Below, piece by piece: positions 37,655-45,930 of a stretch of 64,000 bases of DNA. Each line of letters begins with the position of its first letter. The first letter of the stretch is position 1. The DNA is taken from contig NZ_CP082945.1 of the NCBI RefSeq assembly GCF_019933235.1, positions 2,604,001-2,668,000 of the forward strand, in the 5' to 3' direction. Below the pieces are notes generated by a model. The model had not been told where the DNA came from, made no database searches, and was given only the letters and a program-made list of their open reading frames with translations. This DNA is from Streptomyces angustmyceticus. GTDB lineage: Bacteria; Actinomycetota; Actinomycetes; Streptomycetales; Streptomycetaceae. The position numbers and the translations under genes were made by a program.

Positions 37655-37681
37655 CCCCTCCCCACCGAAGGTGGGGAGGGG
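37655..37681 (-). terminator. Intrinsic terminator of the flavoprotein gene
   Basis: CCCCTCCCCACC and GGTGGGGAGGGG form a perfect 12-bp stem with a 3-nt loop. On the minus strand it is followed by TGTTTTTTGC. Confidence 0.85.
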
Positions 37682-37736
37682 AGAGGCACGGCGGTGCCAC
37701 CCGCCCACATGGGAGGCCAGCCCCCGCCACAGGCGG

Positions 37737-38990
37737 CTACCCCATCAACGACCCCAGATACGCATTCGTCTTCTCCGGCTCGTAGAAGAAGTTCTCGAAG
37801 TCGGACGGGTCGTTGAACCCGTTGGCGAAGCGGTCGGCGACGGGCTGCAGCTGGCCGGCCGCGCCGATGAGGTTCAGGATGTGCTCCGGCGGCGGCGCCA
37901 GCATCGCGTTCGTCCACTTGGTGACGTGCTGGGCGGTGTTCCAGTAGCGGTCGAAGGCGGTCTGCATCCACTCCGCGTCGAACGGCCGGTCGCCGTGCTC
38001 GACGATGGAGGCCAGGTAGGAGGCGGCGCACTTGGAGGCCGAGTTGGAGCCCTGGCCGGTGATCGGGTCGTTGGCGACCACGACGTCGGCGGCACCGAGC
38101 ACCAGGCCGCCGGAGGGCAGCCGGCCGATGGGGTGCCGCACGGTGGGGGCGTAGCGGCCGGCCAGCGTGCCGTTGGCGTCGGTCAGTTCGACCTTGGTGG
38201 CGCGGGCGTACTCCCAGGGCAGGAACTTCTCCATGAGCTCCAGCGTCAGGGCGAGGTGCTCGTTGGGGTCCTTGACGCCCTGGAAGACGTCCAGCGGACC
38301 GCCGGGGATGCCCTCCCAGAAGAGGATGTCGGCGCGGCCGGAGGTGGTGAGCGTCGGCATGACGAACAGCTCGCCGACGCCGGGCACCAGGTTGCAGCGC
38401 ACCGCGTCGAACTCGGGGTGCTCGGGGCGCGGGCCCATGCCGTGGACGTAGGCGACGGCGAGCGCGCGCTGCGGGGTGTCGTACGGGGAGCGGGAGGCGT
38501 CCCGGCCGAACATGGACACCAGCTCGCCCTTGCCCGCCGAGACCAGCGTCAGGTCGTAGCGGCTCGCGAAGAAGTCCAGGTCGGAGACGGCCGCGCCGTG
38601 GATGACGAGCTGGCCGCCGCGCTGCGCGAAGGTCTCCATCCAGCCGGCCATCTTCACCCGCTGGTCGACGGACTGGGCGTAGCCGTCCAGCTTGCCGACC
38701 CAGTCGATGGCGCGCTGCGAGCCCTCGGGCGACTCGTGGCTGCCGGGGGCGGCGACGGAGACGCCGAGGCCCTCGATGCGCGGGGCCTGGTTCTCCCAGA
38801 AGTTGATCTGGAGGTCGCGCTCGTTCTGCAGCGCGGTGTGGAACATGCACTGCGTCGACATGACCCGGCCGGCGCGGATCTCGTCGGGGGTGCGGTTGGA
38901 CATGAGGGTGACCTCGTAGCCCTGGGACTGGAGGCCCAGGGCGAGCTGGAGCCCGGACTGGCCGGCTCCGACGATGAGTATCTTCCGCAT
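37737..38990 (-). CDS. Styrene/indole monooxygenase-like flavoprotein (StyA family)
   Basis: The 417-aa FAD enzyme starts with a Rossmann fold (ILIVGAGQSGLQLALGL) and has the late FAD-contact segment AADVVVANDPITGQGSN. FENFFYEPEKTNAYL closes the protein. StyA-type enzymes epoxidise styrene or indole using FADH2 from a separate reductase; none is adjacent. It follows the conservon after 93 nt on the same strand and ends at its own terminator. The ribosome site (AGAGAAGAG) is weak. The real substrate is unknown. Confidence 0.88.
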   Translation of the reverse strand: MRKILIVGAGQSGLQLALGLQSQGYEVTLMSNRTPDEIRAGRVMSTQCMFHTALQNERDLQINFWENQAPRIEGLGVSVAAPGSHESPEGSQRAIDWVGKLDGYAQSVDQRVKMAGWMETFAQRGGQLVIHGAAVSDLDFFASRYDLTLVSAGKGELVSMFGRDASRSPYDTPQRALAVAYVHGMGPRPEHPEFDAVRCNLVPGVGELFVMPTLTTSGRADILFWEGIPGGPLDVFQGVKDPNEHLALTLELMEKFLPWEYARATKVELTDANGTLAGRYAPTVRHPIGRLPSGGLVLGAADVVVANDPITGQGSNSASKCAASYLASIVEHGDRPFDAEWMQTAFDRYWNTAQHVTKWTNAMLAPPPEHILNLIGAAGQLQPVADRFANGFNDPSDFENFFYEPEKTNAYLGSLMG

Positions 38991-39083
38991 GGCGGCACTC
39001 TTCTCTGCTACTGCTGGTGTTCGGGGAGGGGACGTGGGGGGTGCGGTGGCCCGTAAGGGACCGTGGCCCCGTACGGGGGCCGG

Positions 39084-39758
39084 TTACTCGGGCGCGGTCT
39101 CCAGGGCGTGGCCGACCAGCGCGAGCAGCGACTCGATCACCGTGACCCGCTTCCGCGCGTCCATGATCACGACGGGGACGTGCGGCGGCACGGTCAGCGC
39201 GTCGCGCACATGCTCGACGGCGAACGCCTCGGTCCCCTCGAAGTGGTTGACCGCGACGACGTACGGCAGCCCGCAGCTCTCGAAGTAGTCCAGTGCCGGG
39301 AAACAGTCCTCCAGGCGCCGGGTGTCGGCCAGAACGATCGCACCGATCGCGCCGCGCACCAGGTCGTCCCACATGAACCAGAAACGCTGCTGCCCGGGCG
39401 TGCCGAACAGGTACAGCACCAGCTCCTGGTCGAGGGTGATCCGCCCGAAGTCCATGGCGACCGTGGTCGTGGTCTTGTCCGGGGTGGCGGTCAGATCGTC
39501 CGTGTCCGCGCTGGCCTGGGTCATCACCGCCTCGGTCTGGAGCGGGGTGATCTCCGAGACCGATCCGACGAAGGTGGTCTTTCCGACGCCGAAACCGCCC
39601 GCCACCACGATCTTGGTGGCGATCGGCGCCCGCGAACGGTCCGTCTGCCAGCTCTGCAGCCCCGCGTCGGCGGCCTGGGCCGCCGGGTCGGACGGGCTCA
39701 CGGAACCGGGGCTCGCCGTCGGCCCGGCCGATATCGTGTCAGAGCCTGTGAAGTCCAC
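39084..39758 (-). CDS. cvnD: Conservon GTPase (CvnD-like, MglA/Rab type)
   Basis: This 224-aa small GTPase has G1 GGFGVGKTTFVGS, G3 LFGTPGQQRFW and a G4-like VAVNHFEG in place of NKxD, a form common in CvnD proteins. It is the last conservon gene and would act with CvnA-C as a membrane-proximal heterocomplex resembling a eukaryotic G-protein system. GTG 39758 has AAAGGG 7 nt upstream and overlaps cvnC by 20 nt, indicating tight coupling. Confidence 0.95.
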   Translation of the reverse strand: MDFTGSDTISAGPTASPGSVSPSDPAAQAADAGLQSWQTDRSRAPIATKIVVAGGFGVGKTTFVGSVSEITPLQTEAVMTQASADTDDLTATPDKTTTTVAMDFGRITLDQELVLYLFGTPGQQRFWFMWDDLVRGAIGAIVLADTRRLEDCFPALDYFESCGLPYVVAVNHFEGTEAFAVEHVRDALTVPPHVPVVIMDARKRVTVIESLLALVGHALETAPE

Positions 39759-40140
39759 TCAGCACCCTTTCGAGCAGCGCGCGGTCGGGCCGGCCGGAGC
39801 CGTGCCCGGTGCCGTAGACGCGAATCTTTCCCTGGTCGGCGAGGTCGCTGAGCAGTACACGGACCACGCCCAGCGGCATCTTGAGGAGTGCGGAGATCTC
39901 CGCGACCGAGCGCATCCGTCGGCACAGTTCGACGATGGCGCGCATCTCCGGCATCACCCGGTCGCCCCAGCCGCCGGACGTCAGCTCGCGGCGCTCCTCG
40001 GGCGCCTCCAGCGCGGCCACGAACGTCTCGACGAGCAGGACGTGGCCGAATCGCGTCCGGCCGCCGGTGAGCGAGTACGGCCGCACGCGCGAGGGTTTGC
40101 GCTCCCCGCCGCGCACGGGGAGTTTGCGACTGCTGCTCAT
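39739..40140 (-). CDS. cvnC: Conservon DUF742 protein (CvnC-like)
   Basis: The 133-aa DUF742 protein has a predicted winged-helix-like region (RSVAEISALLKMPLGVVRVLLSDLADQGKI) and the family start RVRPYSLTGGRT. It is the third conservon gene. ATG 40140 has GAGG 8 nt upstream; the frame opens further upstream without a ribosome site. It overlaps cvnD by 20 nt. Confidence 0.95.
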   Translation of the reverse strand: MSSSRKLPVRGGERKPSRVRPYSLTGGRTRFGHVLLVETFVAALEAPEERRELTSGGWGDRVMPEMRAIVELCRRMRSVAEISALLKMPLGVVRVLLSDLADQGKIRVYGTGHGSGRPDRALLERVLSGLHRL

Positions 40141-40213
40141 GCCGAAACCTCGCTTCGTCCGCCCTCGCACTCGCTCGGCGCGCACCTCTCCACGGTCCGC
40201 TCACTACGTTCGC

Positions 40214-40708
40214 TCACTGGGCGTTCTCCATCGACTTGCGCAATTCGGTGCGGAGTTCGGGGGTGAGGACATGTCCGGCCCGGCCGACGAACAGCGCCAT
40301 GTGGTAGGCGATGACGCTCATGTCGCAGTCCGGGGTGGTATGCACCCCGAGCAGCGAGCCGTCGCTGATCGACATGACGAACAGGCTGCCCTCGTCCATC
40401 GTGACCATCGTCTGCTTGACCGCCCCGGCGTCTATCAGCTTCGCGGCCCCCTGGGTGAGGCTGCCCAGCCCGGACACGATGGTGGCCAGGTCCGCGCTGG
40501 ATCCCCGCGGCCCGTCACCCTCGCCCGGCCTGGCCGCCGCCTCCGCCCGTCCGGGGTCGGACGACAGCAGCAGCAGGCCGTCGGAGGAGACCACCGCGAC
40601 CGAGTGGATTCCCGGTACCTCGTCGACCAGATTGGTCAGCAGCCAATGCAGATTCCTTGCCTGACTGCTCAGACCTTGTCCGTAAGCAGTGGGTGCTTGC
40701 GCCTTCAA
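40214..40708 (-). CDS. cvnB: Conservon roadblock/LC7 protein (CvnB-like)
   Basis: The 164-aa roadblock/LC7 domain protein (NLHWLLTNLVDEVPGIHSVA ... VMSISDGSLLGVHTT) is the likely GTPase-interacting partner of CvnD. It begins with TTG that overlaps the cvnA stop (TTGA), with GGAGG 7 nt upstream. An inserted AEAARPGEGDGPRG segment lengthens a loop. It lies in the operon order A-B-C-D. Confidence 0.95.
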   Translation of the reverse strand: MKAQAPTAYGQGLSSQARNLHWLLTNLVDEVPGIHSVAVVSSDGLLLLSSDPGRAEAAARPGEGDGPRGSSADLATIVSGLGSLTQGAAKLIDAGAVKQTMVTMDEGSLFVMSISDGSLLGVHTTPDCDMSVIAYHMALFVGRAGHVLTPELRTELRKSMENAQ

Positions 40709-43700
40709 TCGCGTGCCTCCTCGACAACGTGGCTCTCTCCCGGGGCCCCCGCTCCGTCGGTGTCCGTCTGTGGGGTGGTCAGCTCCGCTGTACGTTCCGC
40801 GATCTCGGCCTCGACGTCACGCCGACCGCTTCGCGCTCCCGCCTGAAATCCGCCGAGCCGGCGCCGCAGCGCCTCGGCGTTGGCCGCTCCGCTCTTGCGC
40901 GGGGCGGTCGGCGCCTGGTTCTGCGCCACGACCTTCGGGGTGCGCTTGGGCAGCCCCATGGAGGTCGTCCGTCGCTCCCCCGCGGGCGGGGTGGCGGCGG
41001 GCTGTGGGTCGGCCGGTGCTTCGGCCGGGGACGCGCCGTCGGCCGCGTCCGTGGGGATGGTGCCCGCCCCGGAGGGCGCTCCGGCGTCCGCGGGCCGCGG
41101 GGGCTCGCCGGCGCCGCCGGTGGCGGCGGCGTAGGGGCCGGGCGACTGCGGTCCGTACGGGCTCGGTTCGGACGCCGCGTGGGTGGTGGGACCGGCCGGC
41201 TGCTCCGCGGCGGAGGCCGGTTCGGCCGGGGCGCCGAGACCGGCCGCGTCGATCGCGCGCTCCGCGGCGGCGACGAACGGGTCGGCGGCGGGGTCCGCTG
41301 CCGGGGTGCCGTCGTGGCCCGGCGCGGCGGCCCGGCCGTCGGGCTGCCCGGCGGGCGTGGGCGCGGCCGGGGCCGGGGCGGCGGCGGCCGTGGGTCCGGT
41401 CACCGCCGCCGGGTCCCGCCGCGCCCCCCGGGTCGGCAGCGCGTTGGAGTTCGCCTCGGCGACCGAGCCGGGCAGGGTCGGGGTGTGCGCCACGTCCTGG
41501 GGCTTGCTCGCCGGGGAGGCCACCGGGGCCGGGCGGGTGGGCAGGATCGAGCCGGGCAGCACGATGACGGCGGTGACGCCGCCCTGCTTGGCATCCCGCA
41601 GCTGGACCCGGACGCCGTGCCGGGCGGCCAGCCGCACGACCACGTACAGGCCCAGGCCCAGGGCCTCGTCGACGGTCTCGGAGGACGAGGCGGCCTCGAC
41701 GTCGGCCAGCCGCTCGTTGAGCTCGGCCATCCGCTCCGAGGTCATCCCTATGCCCTCGTCCTGGACGGAGAGCATGACCTCGCCGCTCTCCAGCAGCCAG
41801 CCGGAGAGCTCGACATGGGCGTCCGGCGGGGAGAAGGCGGTGGCGTTCTCCAGGAGTTCGGCGACCAGGTGGCTGACGTCGTCCGCGGCGAACCCGGCGA
41901 CCTGGGAGTGCGGCGGCAGCGACTGGATGCTCACCCGCTCGTAGCGCTCGATCTCGCTGATCGCGGCGCGCATCACGTCCAGCAGCGGCACCGGCCCCTG
42001 GTGGTTGTTGCTGTACTGCTCCGCGCCCGCCAGGACGAGGAGGTTCTCGCTGTTGCGGCGCATCCGCGCGGCGAAGTGGTCCAGCTTGAAGAGGGTCTCC
42101 AGCCGCTCCGGGTCCTGCTCGCTCTCCTCCAGCGACTCGATGACGCCGAGCTGGCGTTCCACGAGGCCCAGGGTGCGCAGCGAGAGGTTGACGAACCGGC
42201 CGTGCACACCGGACTGCAGGGCCGCCAGCCGCTCGGTGAGCTCGGCGATCTCCTCCCTGAGGGACTCGCCCTGGTCCTGGAGCACCTCGCGCTCGGCGAC
42301 CAGCCGCTGCCGGCCGCCGACCAGCCGCTTGCGCTCGCCCTCCAGTTCGGAGGTGCGCCGCGCCAGCTCGCCGACCTGGGCGTGCAGCGCGTTGACGGAC
42401 CGCACGGCGGTGGCGAACTCGTCGTTGCGGCCCTTGTAGCCGATGGGCTCCTCGTGCGCCGGGTCGGCGGCCAGGCGCTTGGCGCCGATCCGCAGCGCGG
42501 CGAGCGGCTGGGTCATCGAGCGGGCGGCCCAGATGCCGGCGCCGACGGCCAGCAGCAGGCACAGCCCTTCCAGGCCGATACGGATCTCCAGCTCGGTGAC
42601 GTCGTCGTCGCGCAGGACGCCCAGGTGCTGGATGTCGCCGGTGGCCATGGCGGATTCGACGCCGCGCATCAGGCCGATGCGGCTGGTCAGCGTCTCCTGG
42701 ACCCGCTGGCGGTTGAGCCGCAGGTCGGTGGCGTCCAGGCGGGGCTGGTCGGTCAGCCGGGCCAGGTAGCGCTCGGCGGTGTTGACGTCGGCGCCGTTGA
42801 CGGTGCGGACGTAGCGGTCCCGGGCGCTCTGGCTCGCGGTCTGCTGGAAGTCGCCCAGCGCGCCCTGTTCGCGCAGGTGCGCGACCTGGGCGAGGGTCGC
42901 GAGCCGGGGCTGGCTGCCGCCCGCGCCGAGCGCGGCGAGCAGCAGGGCGCGGGTGCCGGCGGCCTGTTCGGCGGCCCGGCCGAGGGCGGGCAGCGCGCGG
43001 GTGTCGGCGGCGGCGGAGTCCGCGCGGGCGGGCAGGCCGCGGGCGATGTCGTCGCTGATCGCACCGAGTGCCTGGATCGCCTGGGTGTAGGCGTTGTAGA
43101 CCTGCTCGGCCGATCCGGCCCCGGACAGCGCCTTTTGACGGGTTTGCGGCAGGGCGGCCAGGAATTTCGCGGCGGTCTTGTAGACCGCGGTGTCGTCGGC
43201 GGTGCCCTGGGCCGCGGAGCGCAGCTCGCCGATCTGCCGGTCCACCCGGGCGCGCTGCTCGCGGGAGGCGGTGGCGTCCGTCGCGGCGCTGCCGGCGGCG
43301 TTGGCCGTGGTGTTGGCCGTGGTGTTGCCCAGCCCCTGGGCCGTACGGCTGCCGCCGCGCCCCTTGGCGGCGTAGGCGGTCATCCCGTCGCGTTCGTCGG
43401 CCAGGGAGTGCGCCAGCGCGACGGCGTGCGCGTTGACCTGGGCGAGGTCGACCAGTTGCTGGCTGTGGGTGGCGTGGTCGGCGGTGGCCGACAGCCCGGG
43501 GGCGCCGGCGCCGAGCACGGCGGCGGCCACCACGGCGACCGCCCCGACGAGCCGGTTGCGCACACGCGCGGGACGCCGTCCCGCACCGCCCTCCGTTTCG
43601 CCCGGACCCTCACCAGGACCCGAGCCCGTGCTCGGTCCCGAGACCGAACCGGCCGGTGAACCCGGCTTCCTTGCGCCGCCTCGAAGCCGCATCTTCCGCA

Positions 43701-43713
43701 CCGCTGCTCGCAT
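40705..43713 (-). CDS. cvnA: Conservon sensor histidine kinase (CvnA-like) with nitrate/nitrite-sensing-type domain
   Basis: About 1002 aa. An N-terminal membrane helix (VRNRLVGAVAVVAAAVLGAG), a long extracytoplasmic helical domain of the NIT type, and a second helix (LCLLLAVGAGIWA) are followed by HAMP, a coiled coil (EREVLQDQGESLREEIAELT) and an ATPase domain (ELLENATAFSPP, GIGM, GLGLYVV). A ~300-residue Ala/Pro-rich tail follows. A typical H-box with phospho-His is not obvious, as in other CvnA proteins. The start is uncertain: ATG at 43713 is listed; ATG at 43737, inside a CGCCATATGGCG palindrome, is an alternative. Confidence 0.93.
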   Translation of the reverse strand: MRAAVRKMRLRGGARKPGSPAGSVSGPSTGSGPGEGPGETEGGAGRRPARVRNRLVGAVAVVAAAVLGAGAPGLSATADHATHSQQLVDLAQVNAHAVALAHSLADERDGMTAYAAKGRGGSRTAQGLGNTTANTTANAAGSAATDATASREQRARVDRQIGELRSAAQGTADDTAVYKTAAKFLAALPQTRQKALSGAGSAEQVYNAYTQAIQALGAISDDIARGLPARADSAAADTRALPALGRAAEQAAGTRALLLAALGAGGSQPRLATLAQVAHLREQGALGDFQQTASQSARDRYVRTVNGADVNTAERYLARLTDQPRLDATDLRLNRQRVQETLTSRIGLMRGVESAMATGDIQHLGVLRDDDVTELEIRIGLEGLCLLLAVGAGIWAARSMTQPLAALRIGAKRLAADPAHEEPIGYKGRNDEFATAVRSVNALHAQVGELARRTSELEGERKRLVGGRQRLVAEREVLQDQGESLREEIAELTERLAALQSGVHGRFVNLSLRTLGLVERQLGVIESLEESEQDPERLETLFKLDHFAARMRRNSENLLVLAGAEQYSNNHQGPVPLLDVMRAAISEIERYERVSIQSLPPHSQVAGFAADDVSHLVAELLENATAFSPPDAHVELSGWLLESGEVMLSVQDEGIGMTSERMAELNERLADVEAASSSETVDEALGLGLYVVVRLAARHGVRVQLRDAKQGGVTAVIVLPGSILPTRPAPVASPASKPQDVAHTPTLPGSVAEANSNALPTRGARRDPAAVTGPTAAAAPAPAAPTPAGQPDGRAAAPGHDGTPAADPAADPFVAAAERAIDAAGLGAPAEPASAAEQPAGPTTHAASEPSPYGPQSPGPYAAATGGAGEPPRPADAGAPSGAGTIPTDAADGASPAEAPADPQPAATPPAGERRTTSMGLPKRTPKVVAQNQAPTAPRKSGAANAEALRRRLGGFQAGARSGRRDVEAEIAERTAELTTPQTDTDGAGAPGESHVVEEARD

Positions 43714-44175
43714 TCCTGTCTCGCCTGTCCACGCCATATGGCGTCGCGGACCCGGCTCGCTCTCCGCTCACGGGGGCGGACCTGCGCGAAGAACGCAGCA
43801 GCACACACTTCCGCGAGGGGAAACAGCCCGGCTCTGCGCGTCGCGACGAACGTCCTGGCCCCGCCCCTTGACCGGGCAACGACCCTTCCACCGGCGCCGC
43901 GCAGTGGCTCGGCAACACATGCCCGGCCACCTGAAGGAGTGAACATCAATCGGAGTTTGACCATCAACTTCCGTGCGCCAAGGTTTTCGGCCGCCACCGC
44001 GCCCCGCCCGGGAACGGGTTTGGAGATGCGTGCCGCTCCTGGAAGGATGCGCGCCCGCACGCCGCCGGGTCCGCGGTCCTTACCTCCGGTACGCCCTTGC
44101 CCCCGCCGCGCTCCGGTACCGCCGCGCGCCCCGGTGGCCGGGGGCGGAACCGGAGCCTCCGGCAGACTTGCCGCC
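43714..44175. other. Divergent intergenic region between cvnA and the PP2C-like gene
   Basis: No gene is supported in these 462 nt. Features are the CGCCATATGGCG palindrome (43733-43744) and a plus-strand TTTGACC (43956-43962) that could be a -35. Upstream of ATG 44176 a CAGACT lies 7 nt away, a weak leaderless -10. Confidence 0.5.
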
Positions 44176-45021
44176 ATGCGCATCGAACTCGCCACCGAGC
44201 CGGGCGACGCCCAACACCCAAACGAGGACTACGCATCGGTAGCCCTGCCCGCCTCCGGCGACGGCGGAGCCTTCGTCCTGCTGGACGGCGTGACGCCGCC
44301 CGAGGAGGACTACGGCTGCGTCCACACCGTGCCGTGGTTCACCGCGCGGCTCGGTGGCGCAATGCTCGAACTGTCGGTTTCACACCGGGATATGACGCTC
44401 GCTGAGCTTCTCTCGGCAGCCATCTCCAGGACGGCCGATATCCATCGGGCCACGTGTGACCTTTCTCACCCCCGCACTCCGCAGGCAACCGTCGTCGCCG
44501 CACGGTGGTCCGGGGCCACCGTCGAGTACCTCGTCCTGTCCGACTCGGTGCTGCTGCTGGAGCTGGCGGACGGCTCGGTGCACCCGGTGCTCGACCGGCG
44601 GCTGGACGAACTGCCGTCCGCGGTCCGCGACCGGCGCGCCGCCGTGCGGGCCCTGCCGCGCGGCTCGGCGGAACGGGCCGCGGCGGCCCGGAAGTACGTC
44701 CGCGCGGTCGAGGCGCTGCGCAACGCGGAGGGCGGCTTCTTCACCGCGGCGGCCGATCCGACGGTGGCCGCGCGTGCGGTGTCCGGCAGCGTGCCGCGCG
44801 CCGGACTGCGCTCGCTGACCGCGCTCAGCGACGGTGCGAGCCGCTGGACGGAGGTCTTCCGGGAGGGCTCCTGGGCCGACTGCGTGGCCCAGGTGACCGG
44901 GCACGGCCCGCAGTCGCTGATCGACAAGGTCAGGGCGGCGGAGGCGGCGGACCCGCGGGGCACGGCGTACCCGCGCGGCAAGGCGCGGGACGACGCGGCG
45001 GTGATTTTCGTGGCGCCGTGA
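44176..45021 (+). CDS. PP2C-like (PPM) protein phosphatase homologue
   Basis: The 281-aa protein follows the PPM plan: an early acidic residue (HPNEDYASV), GGAFVLLDGVTPPEED (metal-site DG), YLVLSDSVLLLEL, LTALSDGASRW and DDAAVIFVAP at the end. The DGxD-type motif reads DGVT, so metal binding may be altered. It is not SpoIIE/RsbU-like as no other domain is fused. It is divergent from the conservon. No Shine-Dalgarno is seen before ATG 44176. The last codons fall in a 17-bp tandem duplication. Confidence 0.75.
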   Translation: MRIELATEPGDAQHPNEDYASVALPASGDGGAFVLLDGVTPPEEDYGCVHTVPWFTARLGGAMLELSVSHRDMTLAELLSAAISRTADIHRATCDLSHPRTPQATVVAARWSGATVEYLVLSDSVLLLELADGSVHPVLDRRLDELPSAVRDRRAAVRALPRGSAERAAAARKYVRAVEALRNAEGGFFTAAADPTVAARAVSGSVPRAGLRSLTALSDGASRWTEVFREGSWADCVAQVTGHGPQSLIDKVRAAEAADPRGTAYPRGKARDDAAVIFVAP

Positions 45022-45034
45022 TTTTTGTGGTGCC
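45001..45034 (+). repeat. 17-bp tandem duplication at the 3' end of the PP2C-like gene
   Basis: GTGATTTTCGTGGCGCC (45001-45017) is followed directly by GTGATTTTTGTGGTGCC (45018-45034), two differences in 17. The stop codon lies at the start of copy two. Confidence 0.8.
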
Positions 45035-45150
45035 GTGACAATCACGGGCGGACGGCGGAATTTCCGCCGGCGCGGGGGAACGCCACGGCCGCCGCGCGGG
45101 TCCGGGGGCGGACGGCGGCGCCGGACACCCCCGGGGACGAAAACGCGCCC

Positions 45151-45654
45151 CTATGCCTCGTCGCTCTCCTGCTCCGCGTTCAGCCGGTGCAGGAGACGGG
45201 CCAGTTCGGCGACCTCCGCGCGGTCCCAGGAGGCGAGGCGGCGGGCGTACTGGGCGCGGCGGCCGGTGCGGACGCGGGTGAAGCGGTCGCCGCCCTCGTC
45301 GGTCAGGCGCACCAGGACGGCGCGGCCGTCGGCCGGGTCCGGCTCACGGGCGATGAGTCCGAGCTTCTCCAGGGCGTGCAACTGGCGGCTCATCGTGGCC
45401 TTCCCGACGCCGAAGAAGCCGGCCAGGTCGGTGGCCCGCTGGGTGCCGGCGTCGGCCAGCCGGACGAGCAGGCCGTACGCGGAGGGCTCCAGGTCGGGAT
45501 GCACCTCTCGGGCCAGTTCGCCCGACGAGGCGCGGGCCCGGCGGAGAAACACCGCCAATTCGCGTTCCAGCGCCAGAAATACGTGGTCCACACCCATCGG
45601 TTCGCCGTCCGCCGTCGTCCCGCCGGCTCCGGTGTTGTGCACGTCAGCGCCCAT
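45151..45654 (-). CDS. MarR-family transcriptional regulator
   Basis: The 167-aa protein has the MarR winged helix (GTQRATDLAGFFGVGKATMSRQ; wing REPDPADGRAVLVRLTDEG). ATG 45654 has GAGGG 9 nt upstream. The upstream spacer contains GGCCAT-N5-ATGGCC (45797-45813). A palindrome GGCGGAATTTCCGCC (45054-45068) lies downstream. It is divergent from the GH25 lysozyme gene. Confidence 0.92.
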   Translation of the reverse strand: MGADVHNTGAGGTTADGEPMGVDHVFLALERELAVFLRRARASSGELAREVHPDLEPSAYGLLVRLADAGTQRATDLAGFFGVGKATMSRQLHALEKLGLIAREPDPADGRAVLVRLTDEGGDRFTRVRTGRRAQYARRLASWDRAEVAELARLLHRLNAEQESDEA

Positions 45655-45796
45655 GCCCGCTTTCCCTCACCTGAAAGTTTCCGCCCTCGGCGGCCGAAGC
45701 CGCAGCTCGGCCAGTATTTCGCAGGATTAGACCAACGGCAGCCCTCGGCCCCTCTTCTGCCCCCTCGTTCTACGCGCGTATCGTCATTTCTGGCAT

Positions 45797-45813
45797 GGCC
45801 ATACCAAATGGCC
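45797..45813. promoter_or_regulatory. Inverted repeat in the MarR/lysozyme spacer
   Basis: GGCCAT-accaa-ATGGCC, in an AT-richer patch between divergent genes. It is a candidate operator for the MarR protein; no other evidence. Confidence 0.35.
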
Positions 45814-45930
45814 TCCGGTGTCCGCGGTCCCGCCGCGCGCCTCGCACGTCGCACCGCCGCCTCCGCACGCCCGCGCCATGCCGTCACTCCTCCCCCCTCA
45901 GGTGATCCACCGAGATCTTCGGAGGCACGT

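Noticed and set aside
39084..39758. CvnD as a degenerate, non-binding GTPase because NKxD reads NHFE
   Set aside because: This G4 form is usual in CvnD-type proteins, and G1 and G3 are intact.
40657..43659. A 1000-codon open frame on the plus strand
   Set aside because: It is antisense to cvnA; composition is that of a shadow and there are no motifs.
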